The notes beneath the pieces were generated by a model. The model ran no database searches and was not told where the DNA came from. It saw only the letters and a list, made by a program, of their open reading frames with translations. A stretch of DNA of 38,577 bases. Origin: an uncultured Spirochaetaceae bacterium (lineage in GTDB: Bacteria; Spirochaetota; Spirochaetia; Sphaerochaetales; Sphaerochaetaceae). Positions 1 to 8,558 of this stretch are shown piece by piece (position 1 is the first letter of the stretch; each line of letters opens with the position of its first letter). Location: assembly GCA_944389065.1 (NCBI GenBank), contig CALXKZ010000001.1, positions 1 to 38,577 of the forward strand. The letters are read 5' to 3'. A program made the position numbers and the translations under genes.

Positions 1-569
1 TCGATACGGCCGCAAGGCTTTCGGAGATGCTGGATCTCAGGATACGGGATCTAGTCCTTGCAAAAGGCCATTCATACGCCATCATCGAGAACGGCAAGGG
101 TGGGAAGAAGAGGAAGGTCCCGATAACGGACAGGGTCGCAGAAGAGGTGTCTGCATACGTAAATGCATACCATAGGAACTCTACGCCTTCTGACTTTCTT
201 TTCTACAGGAAGTCCAAAGACAGGCATGTTCAGCTTTCCAAGATGCTGGTCGGGCGGCATCTCAAAAGATATGCGGAAACAGCAAGGATTGCATGCAGCG
301 CTGTTCCCAAGAATGTTACATGCCATATGCTTAGGCATAGCCGTGCAATGCAGCTATACCGTAAGGGCATGAGCCTCGCAATGATCGGACAGCTGCTTGG
401 CCATGCGAATTCTGAAACCACACTCATTTATGCATATGCCGATACTGAAGTTAAGAGAAATGCGATAAGCAAGGCTTCTGAGGGCATTATGAAAGGTTTC
501 CCTTCTCATGCAAAGCATGAAGCATATGATGAGAATGCCATTCTGATCTCTATGGGGCTGAAAGATTAA
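1..569 (+). CDS. Tyrosine recombinase/integrase, C-terminal catalytic part (5' truncated by window edge)
   Basis: The reading frame is open from the window edge, and its first visible codons give DTAARLSEML, the Arg-I box of tyrosine recombinases. All catalytic residues of the family can be seen in order: Arg in AARLSE, Lys in the GKGGKKRK beta-hairpin, HxLR in CHMLRHS, His in LLGHANSETT, and the nucleophile Tyr in LIYAYA. The first internal ATG (27) would remove the catalytic Arg, so the true start lies upstream of the window. The protein cuts and rejoins DNA through a 3'-phosphotyrosine intermediate. It ends 86 bp before the 3' end of a tRNA-Thr gene, the classical place for an integrase next to its attachment site. 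It could instead be a stand-alone Xer-like or invertase-type recombinase; the missing N-terminal domain would help decide. Confidence 0.92.
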   Translation, partial: DTAARLSEMLDLRIRDLVLAKGHSYAIIENGKGGKKRKVPITDRVAEEVSAYVNAYHRNSTPSDFLFYRKSKDRHVQLSKMLVGRHLKRYAETARIACSAVPKNVTCHMLRHSRAMQLYRKGMSLAMIGQLLGHANSETTLIYAYADTEVKRNAISKASEGIMKGFPSHAKHEAYDENAILISMGLKD

Positions 570-587
570 ATTGCATTTTAAAAGCAA

Positions 588-618
588 AATCCCTTATTCG
601 TGCATTGGATAAGGGATT
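588..618 (-). terminator. Intrinsic terminator downstream of tRNA-Thr, possibly bidirectional
   Basis: A perfect 10-bp inverted repeat (588-597 with 609-618) encloses an 11-nt loop. Read on the minus strand, the hairpin is followed by a T-rich stretch (complement of 576-590), so it suits termination of the tRNA transcript. On the plus strand the trailing sequence is not T-rich, so it would be a weaker terminator for the recombinase. Confidence 0.7.
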
Positions 619-655
619 CTTCAACAGATGTTACTTAATCGTAAATGTTATTTAA

Positions 656-729
656 AGCCGCCTGTCGGATTCGAACCAACGACCCCGAGATTACAAGTCA
701 CGTGCTCTGGCCAGCTGAGCTAAGGCGGC
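656..729 (-). tRNA. tRNA-Thr (anticodon UGU)
   Basis: The reverse complement folds as a complete cloverleaf. It has a 7-bp acceptor stem GCCGCCU/AGGCGGC, a 4-bp D stem with GG in the D loop, anticodon loop CUUGUAA with anticodon UGU (reads ACA and other Thr codons), a 5-nt variable loop, and a T arm with UUCGAAU. The discriminator base is U. CCA is not encoded. The anticodon stem has one U-U mismatch at its middle pair (29:41). The gene is transcribed towards the recombinase, with a terminator about 40 bp downstream. Confidence 0.95.
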
Positions 730-753
730 ATGTGCTTTTCAGCAACGGAAAGG

Positions 754-783
754 AATGTAGCAGAAAAAAGGGAAGTGCGTCAA
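754..783 (-). promoter_or_regulatory. Candidate promoter for tRNA-Thr
   Basis: On the minus strand, TTGACG (complement of 778-783) is separated by 18 bp from TACATT (complement of 754-759). This matches the sigma-70 pattern and would give a 5' leader of roughly 18 nt before the tRNA. Confidence 0.5.
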
Positions 784-818
784 TAACCAGAACGGAAAAT
801 TCTGAAAGGAACTCAGTA

Positions 819-847
819 TTCACCATTATCTGTTTTTGCTTTAGAAT
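819..847 (+). promoter_or_regulatory. Candidate promoter for trkAH operon
   Basis: TTCACC (819-824) and TAGAAT (842-847) are separated by 17 bp, 33 bp before the trkA start. Each hexamer matches the sigma-70 consensus at four or five of six positions. The call is by eye only. Confidence 0.4.
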
Positions 848-879
848 CACAATGAAGCACTTCTTCGTGGAGGATTTCT

Positions 880-2256
880 GTGAAAGTTGTAATTTTCGGT
901 GCAGGCAGAAGAGGACTGCGTCTCGCTCGCCATCTTATCGAGGAGAAGAAGCAGGTTGTCTTCCTTGATGCATCTGCAGAGCGCTGTGCCGCGGCGGTTG
1001 CGAAGCTTGACTGTCTGGCAATATGCGGATCTGCTACTGACCTTGACATGCTGCGTGAGGCAGGATGCGAGGATGCTGATGCAGTCATCTCCGTAACAGA
1101 CAGCGATGAGACCAATCTCGTTTCCTGCGGAATTGTTGCTGCGGAGTTCCCGAAGGTTAAGCAGACAATAGCAGCCATAAGGGCTATAAGCTATCTCGGA
1201 CGCGGCGGACTCGATACCGCGATTCTCGGCATAAGCCATATAGTGAATCCGGAGCAGGAGGCGGCAGCGAGGATCACCGGCATTCTCGAGACCGGTGTCT
1301 TCAGGGATTTCGAGTACTTTCCCGATGCGCAGTTCGTGATGTTCACCCGCAGAGTAAGGAATGACGGGCCTTTTACCGGAAAGACTCTTGCACAGATAAG
1401 GAAGGATATACCTGGACGATATGTCCTTCCTGGTGTAAGGCGCAAAGGCCATGTGTTCACTCCATCCGGTGATACCGTGATAAAAGAGGGTGATGAGGTT
1501 GCGATAATCGTCGATGATGATGAGTCGAATGATACGCTTCGCTCTATTACTGAGATCATCGATGACAAGCTCTTCCGTATAGCAATTGTCGGTGGTACCC
1601 GTATCGCAGACTATATGTTCTCCAATATGGATGAGCGCGAGCTTAAACGTGTGACTCTGATCGACAGGTCTGCGGAGGTATGTGAGAAGTTCGTCACGGA
1701 TTATCCAGGGCTTCTTGTCCTCAATGGCTCGATTACCGATGAGGCGTTCTGGGATGAGGAGCGGATAGGATCGTATGATCTTGTAGTCGCAGTCACAGAG
1801 AACGATGAGCTGAATATAATCGTTGCAAGCTATGCAAAACGTATAGGAGTAAGGCGTTCTATTGCTCTGATCAAGACCAACAACAACTATCTCCAGCTTG
1901 CTGATGCCATGGATATTGATGCCGCGATCTCGATAACAGATGCGACTGTCGATACGATAACAAAGTATCTCAGAGGTGCGGGCATACAGTCTCTCCATAG
2001 CATCTTCGACGGAGATCTTGAGGTATATGAGTACGTCGTATCCTCTGATTTCAGGTATATCGGAAAGAAGCTCATGGATGTGAATCTCAAAGGAAAGGCC
2101 ATTATCGCAGGAGTGAAGAGCGAGGGTGGAAACAACTTCATCCCCGATGGCTCTTATGCGTTCTCCGCAGGCGACACGCTCCTTGTAGCATCCACTCATC
2201 AGAATTTCGATTTCGTACAGGAACTGTTTTCCCTGAACAGAGCGGAGAATGTATGA
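880..2256 (+). CDS. trkA: Trk potassium uptake system NAD(H)-binding regulatory subunit TrkA
   Basis: The protein has 458 residues, the usual length for a duplicated TrkA. It starts at a GTG with GGAGG (869-873) six bases upstream. The N-terminal Rossmann fold shows GAGRRG at residues 7-12, and a second Rossmann half begins near residue 233 (IAIVGGTRIADY) with a degenerate glycine motif. This gives the expected RCK_N/RCK_C, RCK_N/RCK_C layout. TrkA sits on the cytoplasmic face of the TrkH channel and gates K+ uptake in response to nucleotides. The start codon of trkH overlaps its stop (ATGA), so the two are translationally coupled. Confidence 0.95.
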   Translation: MKVVIFGAGRRGLRLARHLIEEKKQVVFLDASAERCAAAVAKLDCLAICGSATDLDMLREAGCEDADAVISVTDSDETNLVSCGIVAAEFPKVKQTIAAIRAISYLGRGGLDTAILGISHIVNPEQEAAARITGILETGVFRDFEYFPDAQFVMFTRRVRNDGPFTGKTLAQIRKDIPGRYVLPGVRRKGHVFTPSGDTVIKEGDEVAIIVDDDESNDTLRSITEIIDDKLFRIAIVGGTRIADYMFSNMDERELKRVTLIDRSAEVCEKFVTDYPGLLVLNGSITDEAFWDEERIGSYDLVVAVTENDELNIIVASYAKRIGVRRSIALIKTNNNYLQLADAMDIDAAISITDATVDTITKYLRGAGIQSLHSIFDGDLEVYEYVVSSDFRYIGKKLMDVNLKGKAIIAGVKSEGGNNFIPDGSYAFSAGDTLLVASTHQNFDFVQELFSLNRAENV

Positions 2257-3707
2257 ATATAGCATCGGTATTCCGTTTTCTGGCGTATATAATGCTCTTT
2301 GTGGCCCTGATACTCCTCGTTCCCGCAGTCATGGCCATCTATTATGGAGAACCTGAGTCTCTCAGAGCATTCATCATGACGATGGCGATAATGCTTCTGT
2401 TCTCACTGCTGTGCATATTCCTCACAAGGAAGCAGAAGGAGCTCAGGATAGGAGCCCGGGAAAGCATGCTGATCGTTACGCTGACATGGGTCATAATGAC
2501 AGCGTTCGGTGCGCTTCCTATATACTTTACCGATTCAATGAGAAGCTATGCCGCATGCTATTTTGAGATAATGTCTGGATTCACGACAACAGGAGCGACT
2601 GCGATGCCTGATATAGAGATCCAGGACATGTCTCTGCTTTTCTGGCGCAATCTTACAAACTGGCTTGGTGGCATGGGCGTCGTCGTTCTCTTCATTGCGG
2701 TCCTCCCTATATTCGGAGTCAAGGGTACATCCCTTGTCGGAGCGGAGTCTGTAGGACCCACGAAGTCGAAGCTGACACCTACGATACAGCGTACAGCGCT
2801 TGCTCTCTGGAGCATATATATCGGTATATCGATGCTTCAGGTCGTGCTTCTGCTCTTCGGCGGGCTAGATCTCTTCAATTCATTCACCGTCATGTTCGGC
2901 ACAATGGGCGCAGCAGGATTTGCTCCTCTCAATGCCTCGATCGGCGGGTATCACAGCGCATATGTTGAATGGATATGCATCATATTCATGACACTTGCAG
3001 GGGCGAACTTCTCCCTTTATTTCTTTATTCTCAAAAGGGAGTTCAGAAAGGTAACGGAGGACGGGGAGCTGCGGCTGTATCTTGGAATAATCCTTCTTTT
3101 CTCACTTCTTGCTGCGATACAGCTTTTCTCACGGGGAATATACAGTACATTCTCTGAATCCTTCAGGCAGGCTGCATTCCATATTGTCTCATTCATCACG
3201 ACAACGGGATTCAGCGCCTCCGACTATACTGCCTGGCCTATGTTCTCACAGATTCTCATCCTCCTCACATGCTTTGTCGGAGGATGCGCAGGAAGCGCTG
3301 GCGGCGGTATAAAGGTCGTCAGGGTCGGAACGCTCTTCAAGCTCGGGCACAATGAGATGATCAGGCGCATCCATCCCAATGCTGTATGCACTGTAAAGCT
3401 CGGCAATGTGAAGATAGAGCCATCCACAGCTCATTCGATCGCGGGATTTGTCGGCGTGTACCTGCTGACTATGCTCATAGGAACAACAGTAATAGCTCTT
3501 ACTGATCAGGATTTCCTGACATGCTTCACATCTGTTATACTATGCCTTGGGAATATTGGAATAGGACTGGGGGGAATAGGAATGTCCATGACATTCGATA
3601 TCTTTCCGGACTGGGCGCTGTGGGTCTTCTCGTTCCTGATGCTCGTAGGACGTCTTGAGCTTTTCACCGTCTATTCGATATTCACCTATTCTTTCTGGAA
3701 ACGATAA
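2253..3707 (+). CDS. trkH: Trk potassium uptake channel subunit TrkH
   Basis: This 484-residue integral membrane protein carries the four P-loop repeats of the Trk/Ktr/HKT superfamily: TTTGATA near residues 111-117, GTMGAAGF near 216-223, TTTGFSASDY near 316-325, and GNIGIGLGG near 433-441. Each supplies a glycine to the K+ selectivity filter. It is highly hydrophobic throughout, as expected for a channel of 8-10 helices. It overlaps trkA by 4 bp and lies 10 bp before the next gene, so the downstream hydrolase and dehydrogenase are probably on the same transcript. A TrkAH pair is a complete K+ uptake unit in many bacteria. Confidence 0.95.
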   Translation: MNIASVFRFLAYIMLFVALILLVPAVMAIYYGEPESLRAFIMTMAIMLLFSLLCIFLTRKQKELRIGARESMLIVTLTWVIMTAFGALPIYFTDSMRSYAACYFEIMSGFTTTGATAMPDIEIQDMSLLFWRNLTNWLGGMGVVVLFIAVLPIFGVKGTSLVGAESVGPTKSKLTPTIQRTALALWSIYIGISMLQVVLLLFGGLDLFNSFTVMFGTMGAAGFAPLNASIGGYHSAYVEWICIIFMTLAGANFSLYFFILKREFRKVTEDGELRLYLGIILLFSLLAAIQLFSRGIYSTFSESFRQAAFHIVSFITTTGFSASDYTAWPMFSQILILLTCFVGGCAGSAGGGIKVVRVGTLFKLGHNEMIRRIHPNAVCTVKLGNVKIEPSTAHSIAGFVGVYLLTMLIGTTVIALTDQDFLTCFTSVILCLGNIGIGLGGIGMSMTFDIFPDWALWVFSFLMLVGRLELFTVYSIFTYSFWKR

Positions 3708-3717
3708 GGAGAAAACC

Positions 3718-4404
3718 ATGGATTGCGTTTATGACATGAATGGACTGAGAGTCATTGATCTTTCGAAGATCATCGATCCGGCAACAGAGACAAGGAGATG
3801 CACGCTCTACCGTTTCAATACAGGCGGGCCTATCCCTGATTTCCATACCAATATGGATCTGATGAGCCATCTCGGAACCCATGCAGAGGGGCCGTATCAC
3901 CACTCTGACGACTGGCCGAGTGTTGCAGAGGTTCCGCTCACATCATTCATGGGGCGTGCTATCTATGTATCCATTGAGGGAGCAGAGCCGAACTCATACA
4001 TCACTCCTGAGCTTCTGGACAAGTTCTGCCTGCCTTTAATGGAGGATGATACAATCGTTATCCTTGACAGCCCGTACAAGCTTGCACCATTCACTCCGAA
4101 GACGAATACAGCTGAGGATAAGAGGCTTTTCGTGAACGGAGAGACGGCAAAGTGGCTCAGGGACCATAAGGCAAAGGCCATCGGATTCGGCGATGGTGTA
4201 TCCATCGAGAACTCCAATGATGATGTGAAGCCTTTCCACGATATACTCCTTGCTGAGAATATACTTTTCGTTGAGGTCCTGAAGAATCTCGAGAAGCTTG
4301 AGAAGAAGGTCTTTTTCATGTCCTATTCTCCTCTTCCGATTATCGGGCTCGATTCCAGTCCTGTCAGGGCATATGCTATTGAGGGGCTGAAGGAATTCTC
4401 CTGA
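3718..4404 (+). CDS. Cyclase-family metal-dependent hydrolase (KynB-like fold)
   Basis: The product has 228 residues. The ATG at 3718 is chosen because AAGGAG (3706-3711) lies just upstream; an in-frame ATG at 3655 lies inside trkH without a ribosome site. The family signature HxGTHxDxPxH appears as HLGTHAEGPYH at residues 51-61, where the usual Asp metal ligand is Glu57. A downstream GDGVSIE matches the second conserved block. Relatives hydrolyse or cyclise amides and lactones, such as N-formylkynurenine or isatin, using zinc or manganese. The substrate is not predictable here. The stop overlaps the next start by one base, so it probably acts with the following dehydrogenase. Confidence 0.85.
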   Translation: MDCVYDMNGLRVIDLSKIIDPATETRRCTLYRFNTGGPIPDFHTNMDLMSHLGTHAEGPYHHSDDWPSVAEVPLTSFMGRAIYVSIEGAEPNSYITPELLDKFCLPLMEDDTIVILDSPYKLAPFTPKTNTAEDKRLFVNGETAKWLRDHKAKAIGFGDGVSIENSNDDVKPFHDILLAENILFVEVLKNLEKLEKKVFFMSYSPLPIIGLDSSPVRAYAIEGLKEFS

Positions 4405-5309
4405 TGCAGATTGCCATAATCGGTGCCGGAGCCATGGGCTCAGTGTACGGAGGTCTTCTCTCCGTACATGATGATGTAACGCTCATTGATACTGATAAGG
4501 CACTTGTTGATCATATCAATAGAGAAGGTCTGAGAATCGAATACAGAGGCCAGGCGGCAGTTTACCACCCGAAGGCTGCTGTCTCTGCATCGGGCATGTC
4601 TCCTGTCGATCTCATAATCGTATTCGTGAAATCGCAGTATACCGAGGCGGCGCTTTCCGCTTTCCGGGAAATCATTGGCAAAGATACCTATATTATGAGC
4701 CTTCAGAATGGAGGAGGGCATGATGAGGATCTTTCAAGATTTTCAGATCTTTCTCATGTTATACTCGGGACGACTGAGGATAATGGCCACGTCATATCCA
4801 CAGGCTATGTCGCAAGAAGCGGGGAAGGTCGGACAAACATTGGGGGCGCGGGGATAAGCGATGATTTCATCGGAAGGCTCTCCTCTTCGCTCTCTGCTGC
4901 GGGCTTCCAGCCTGTAATCCACTGCAGCGTTTCAGACCTTATCTGGGAAAAGCTCGCAGTGAATGCTTCTCTCAGCGCTCTTACAGCAGTCCTTTCATCC
5001 GATATGTCCTTTATCGCCGGAAATGCCTATGCCTGGTCGCTCTGCACCGACTTGGTTTCTGAGATCGCAATGACTGCAAAGTGCGAGGATGTGCATCTGG
5101 ATGAGGAGAGCATACTGGAGAATGTAAAGCGCATATCAATGGAAAATCCCGGAGGGATAACTTCCATCGCTGCTGATATCAAGGCAGGGCGGAAGACCGA
5201 GTGCGATTACATCACCGGGTATGTAGTCAGAACAGCTGAGGAACATGGCCTTATTGTTCCTTGTCTATCTGCTATACATAGAATCATAAAGGCTCTGGAA
5301 GGCAGATAG
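4404..5309 (+). CDS. Ketopantoate reductase (PanE/ApbA) family dehydrogenase
   Basis: This 301-residue protein opens with the NAD(P)-binding glycine motif GAGAMG. It retains the PanE catalytic segment WEKLAVNASL, with Lys183 and Asn187 matching Lys176 and Asn180 of the E. coli enzyme. The family reduces 2-keto acids, classically 2-dehydropantoate to pantoate in coenzyme A synthesis. There are no pan genes nearby. Instead it is coupled to a cyclase-family hydrolase (one-base overlap) and followed by a TRAP transporter, so a catabolic role on an imported hydroxy or keto acid is an alternative. I therefore give no panE symbol. Confidence 0.88.
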   Translation: MQIAIIGAGAMGSVYGGLLSVHDDVTLIDTDKALVDHINREGLRIEYRGQAAVYHPKAAVSASGMSPVDLIIVFVKSQYTEAALSAFREIIGKDTYIMSLQNGGGHDEDLSRFSDLSHVILGTTEDNGHVISTGYVARSGEGRTNIGGAGISDDFIGRLSSSLSAAGFQPVIHCSVSDLIWEKLAVNASLSALTAVLSSDMSFIAGNAYAWSLCTDLVSEIAMTAKCEDVHLDEESILENVKRISMENPGGITSIAADIKAGRKTECDYITGYVVRTAEEHGLIVPCLSAIHRIIKALEGR

Positions 5310-5375
5310 AGGCAAAATCGTTACAAATTCATGAAACAGCGAAAAAATTTCCTTTATTTTTGATGTTTCGGAATT

Positions 5376-5397
5376 CATAATAGTCTAATCAGACTAT
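5376..5397 (+). promoter_or_regulatory. Candidate promoter -10 with overlapping palindromic operator for the TRAP operon
   Basis: CATAAT (5376-5381) resembles a -10 box. It runs into a perfect inverted repeat, ATAGTCT (5380-5386), AATC, AGACTAT (5391-5397), which would cover the transcription start. A 7-bp arm with a 4-bp centre fits a dimeric helix-turn-helix repressor such as a GntR-family protein. No convincing -35 was found, and no regulator gene is adjacent. Confidence 0.45.
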
Positions 5398-5418
5398 GTC
5401 TGACGCTTGGAGGTATAA

Positions 5419-6414
5419 ATGAAGAAAATACTTGTGGCACTCTGCCTGGTATCGCTTTTTGCTCTTCCTGTCTTCGCAGGCGGAAGCTCCGAAACAACAG
5501 TTCTTACTCTTTCTGAGGTTCACGCAGAAGGATATCCTACAACTCTTGCTGACTACAGGTTCGCAGAGCTCGTGAATGAGAGAACTGAGGGAAGGATCCA
5601 GATTGACGTATACTCTGGCGGAACACTCTATGGTGAGGAAACAGGTTCAATCGAGGCTCTCCAGATCGGCGACCTTGCATTCGCACGTGTTTCTGCATCT
5701 CCTGTTGCTTCTTATGTTCCTGCTCTCAACATCATCCAGCTTCCTTATCTTTACAGAGATGCTGATCACATGTGGCAGGTTCTCAATGGACCTATCGGGC
5801 AGGACATGCTTGCTGAGATCCAGGCTTCTGGCTCAGGTCTTGTAGGTCTCTGCTACTACGATGCTGGTGCTAGAAACTTCTATACAACAAAGCCAGTTGA
5901 GAAGGTAGAGGACATGAACGGTCTCAAGATCAGACTCCAGAACAACGCGATGATGGTCCAGATGGTCCAGCTTCTCGGCGGTAACGGCGTAACTGGTATC
6001 GGACCTAACGAAGTCTACTCAGCTATCTCCCAGGGTACAATCGACGGCGCAGAGAACAACTGGCCGACATATGAGTCAATGGGTGACTATGAGGCAGCTC
6101 CTTACTTCACACTCGACGGACACACAAGAGTTCCTGAGATTCTCCTCGCATCCGAGGCTGTTCTCGAGACACTTGATCCGGCTGACATCGAGATCATAAA
6201 GGAGTGCGCAAAGGAAACTCAGGCTTATGAGATCGAGCAGTGGAACCTCCGTGAAGAGACTTCCAGAGAGAAGGTTGTCGCAGCTGGCGTAACTGTCATC
6301 GAGCTTCCTGCTGAGGAAATCGCACGCTTCCAGGAGAAGATGTCTCCTATCTATGCTGAGTACGGCGCTGGATATGAGGATCTCATCCAGGAGATCATCA
6401 ACACAGGACTTTAA
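5419..6414 (+). CDS. dctP: TRAP transporter substrate-binding protein, DctP family
   Basis: This 331-residue exported protein has a signal peptide ending ALPVFA before GGSSE. There is no lipobox cysteine, so signal peptidase I processing is likely. DctP hallmarks are present: GLKIRLQ with Arg172, the residue that usually binds the substrate carboxylate, and GTIDGAENN in the C-terminal lobe. It captures an organic acid, often a 2-keto or sugar acid, in the periplasm and delivers it to the DctQM permease. The start has TTGGAGG upstream. A hairpin follows the gene, which would let the receptor be made in excess over the membrane subunits. Confidence 0.95.
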   Translation: MKKILVALCLVSLFALPVFAGGSSETTVLTLSEVHAEGYPTTLADYRFAELVNERTEGRIQIDVYSGGTLYGEETGSIEALQIGDLAFARVSASPVASYVPALNIIQLPYLYRDADHMWQVLNGPIGQDMLAEIQASGSGLVGLCYYDAGARNFYTTKPVEKVEDMNGLKIRLQNNAMMVQMVQLLGGNGVTGIGPNEVYSAISQGTIDGAENNWPTYESMGDYEAAPYFTLDGHTRVPEILLASEAVLETLDPADIEIIKECAKETQAYEIEQWNLREETSREKVVAAGVTVIELPAEEIARFQEKMSPIYAEYGAGYEDLIQEIINTGL

Positions 6415-6438
6415 TCCTGTCTGACTTATTGTAAAAGC

Positions 6439-6475
6439 AGGGGAGAGGACATCTTCTCCCCTCTTATCGTTTTTA
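6439..6475 (+). terminator. Intercistronic hairpin/attenuator between dctP and dctQ
   Basis: AGGGGAGA (6439-6446) pairs with TCTCCCCT (6455-6462) across an 8-nt loop, and a five-T run sits at 6470-6474. The T run is a few bases further from the stem than in a textbook terminator, so partial termination or 3'-end protection of the dctP message is more likely than a full stop. Confidence 0.6.
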
Positions 6476-6488
6476 AATGGAGGACTCG

Positions 6489-7133
6489 ATGGGTTCTAAT
6501 TTCTCGAAGTGGGCTCTTGAAAACAAGCTCATGATCAACAAAGCAGATTACCCAAACGGCGTTCCATTCAAGGCTTACATCATCCTTCTTAACCACTGGT
6601 GCCATAAGGTGATCCTCACCATTGCGCAGATTGCGGTCATCGTGATGCTCTGTACCGTCTTCATGAATGTCGTGCTTCGTTTCTGCTTCAATTCCGGTAT
6701 CACATGGGCGGAGGAGATCCCCAGGCTTCTGGTCGTTCTCTTCTCCTTCCTCGCATGTGCTATCGGAGTAAGAGACCATATGCACATCTCTGTCACGATG
6801 GTCTATAACAGATTCCCCAAGGGTGGGAAGATGAGGAAGTTCATGGATTTCCTTGCGGATTTCGCAACACTTCTCTGCGGTTTCATCATCTTCTACTATG
6901 GAATCATGTTCATCATGCGTCTGCGTCCGGGTACGCTTCCGATGACAGGATGGCCGACATGGATCCAGTATATCCCCGCACCGCTCGGCGGCTTCCTGAT
7001 GATCTTCGATTCGCTGCTTTTCCTTACAGGAATCCTTGATCCTGATGATCTTCTCTACAGTGAGAAGGAAGTCGATTACCAGGAGATGGTAAAGGAGCAG
7101 GCTGCAGAGCGCGCACATGGAGGGACGAACTGA
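6489..7133 (+). CDS. dctQ: TRAP transporter small membrane subunit DctQ
   Basis: The protein has 214 residues from the ATG at 6489, chosen because GGAGG (6479-6483) lies five bases upstream. The in-frame ATG at 6477 has no ribosome site and overlaps that Shine-Dalgarno sequence. It shows four hydrophobic segments and the family's second-helix region ITWAEEIPRLLVVLFSF, where the acidic pair and the R of EIPR are typical. It has an N-terminal extension of about 30 residues before the first helix. It forms the permease with DctM, and its stop overlaps the dctM start by one base. Confidence 0.93.
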   Translation: MGSNFSKWALENKLMINKADYPNGVPFKAYIILLNHWCHKVILTIAQIAVIVMLCTVFMNVVLRFCFNSGITWAEEIPRLLVVLFSFLACAIGVRDHMHISVTMVYNRFPKGGKMRKFMDFLADFATLLCGFIIFYYGIMFIMRLRPGTLPMTGWPTWIQYIPAPLGGFLMIFDSLLFLTGILDPDDLLYSEKEVDYQEMVKEQAAERAHGGTN

Positions 7134-8539
7134 TGGATATGAACTTACTTGCAGGAATCATTCTCATTGGCGGATTTTTCCTTCTTATGGCTTTCAAGGT
7201 GCCTGTAACATTCGCAATGCTCATCTCGACATTCCTGTCGATGCTCTGCATTCCTGGCACAAACCCGACGACAATCATCAGAATGATGTTCGATGGTGTC
7301 AGCAACTTCACGATGCTGGCTATTCCGTTCTTCATCGTCATGGGTGAGATAATGGCTGTCGGAGAGATCTCGGATAAGATCGTCGATCTTGCAAACCTCG
7401 CTGTAGGACGCTTCCGCGGTGGTCTTGCATACGTCAACTGTCTTGACTCGATGTTCTTCGGTGGTATCTCCGGTTCTGCTGTTGCTGATGTGTCCTCGCT
7501 CGGTTCTGTTGTTATCCCGATGATGGAGAAGCAGGGCTATGACAGGGAGTTCACAGTAGGTCTTACTGTAACTACTGCCTGCCAGGGTGTTCTCATCCCG
7601 CCATCACATAACATGGTTATCTATGCTCTCGCAGCCGGCGGCGGCGTATCGATCGGACAGCTCTTCTACGCAGGTTTCGTTCCTGGTATCGCACTTGGAT
7701 GCGGATTCATCCTCATGTGCATGTTCCTTGGAAAGAAGTACAACTTCCCGAAGGGCGAGAAGATGTTCAAGGACGACAAGGTCCGCTGGATTGCATTCCA
7801 TAAGTCGCAGGGCGGATTCTATGGCCGCACAAGCGAGCACTCATGGTTTACGCTCGGTACACCTGCATTTGAGCTTGAGATGGGAAGGGCAATGCGTGTT
7901 CTCTGCGTAGCTATCCTCCCGATGTTCACTCTTGTCATCATCATGGTCGGTACTGGTGTCGGTATCTTCACCGCAACCGAAAGCTCTGCTGTCGCATGCT
8001 TCTATACCTTCATCCTGACATACTTTGTATTCAGGAAGGCGAAGATAAGGGATTTCGGAAAGGTCATCAGGAACTCTCTCAAGACTCTTGCTGTCGTCCT
8101 TACGCTTATCGCATCGGCAAAGGCATTCGCATACATGATGACACGTCTCAGAATCCCTGCAGCAATAACAAATGGCCTCATCGGATTCTCCGACAATGCA
8201 TATGTCATCCTTCTGATCATCAACGTTCTTCTGATGATTCTTGGATGCTTTATGGATATGGCACCGCTTATCATGATCATGACTCCGATTCTGCTTCCTG
8301 TCGTACAGACATTCGAAATGAGCACAGTCCACTTCGGAATCATGCTCATCTTCAACCTCGCAATCGGCCTCTGCACACCTCCTGTAGGTTCTGCTCTCTT
8401 CGTCGGATGCGCTGTTGGAAAGACGTCACTGGAAGCGACATCGAAGAAGATGCTCCCGCTCTTTGCGGTCATGATCGTCGTTCTTATGTTTGTCACTTAC
8501 ATCCCGTACATCTTCAGGATCCCTCTCTTCGGATACTGA
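7133..8539 (+). CDS. dctM: TRAP transporter large permease subunit DctM
   Basis: This 468-residue polytopic protein has about a dozen hydrophobic segments. Family motifs include the conserved small-residue loop FGGISGSAVADVSSLG and the C-terminal repeat GLCTPPVGSALFVG. It catalyses Na+-driven uptake of the DctP-bound substrate. It is slightly longer than many DctM proteins because of a soluble loop around residues 200-240. It is the last gene of the TRAP operon and is followed by a hairpin terminator. A K+ system and a Na+-coupled importer lie side by side, but nothing in the sequence links their functions. Confidence 0.95.
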   Translation: MDMNLLAGIILIGGFFLLMAFKVPVTFAMLISTFLSMLCIPGTNPTTIIRMMFDGVSNFTMLAIPFFIVMGEIMAVGEISDKIVDLANLAVGRFRGGLAYVNCLDSMFFGGISGSAVADVSSLGSVVIPMMEKQGYDREFTVGLTVTTACQGVLIPPSHNMVIYALAAGGGVSIGQLFYAGFVPGIALGCGFILMCMFLGKKYNFPKGEKMFKDDKVRWIAFHKSQGGFYGRTSEHSWFTLGTPAFELEMGRAMRVLCVAILPMFTLVIIMVGTGVGIFTATESSAVACFYTFILTYFVFRKAKIRDFGKVIRNSLKTLAVVLTLIASAKAFAYMMTRLRIPAAITNGLIGFSDNAYVILLIINVLLMILGCFMDMAPLIMIMTPILLPVVQTFEMSTVHFGIMLIFNLAIGLCTPPVGSALFVGCAVGKTSLEATSKKMLPLFAVMIVVLMFVTYIPYIFRIPLFGY

Positions 8540-8558
8540 TTCTGATCATGTCATATCG

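Noticed and set aside
645..968. Open frame across the tRNA-Thr and into trkA
   Set aside because: It runs through a clear tRNA gene and has no protein-like composition.
847..2265. Long open frame (472 codons) on the minus strand, antisense to trkA
   Set aside because: It covers trkA almost exactly, its product has no recognisable motifs, and its openness follows from the codon bias of trkA on the other strand.
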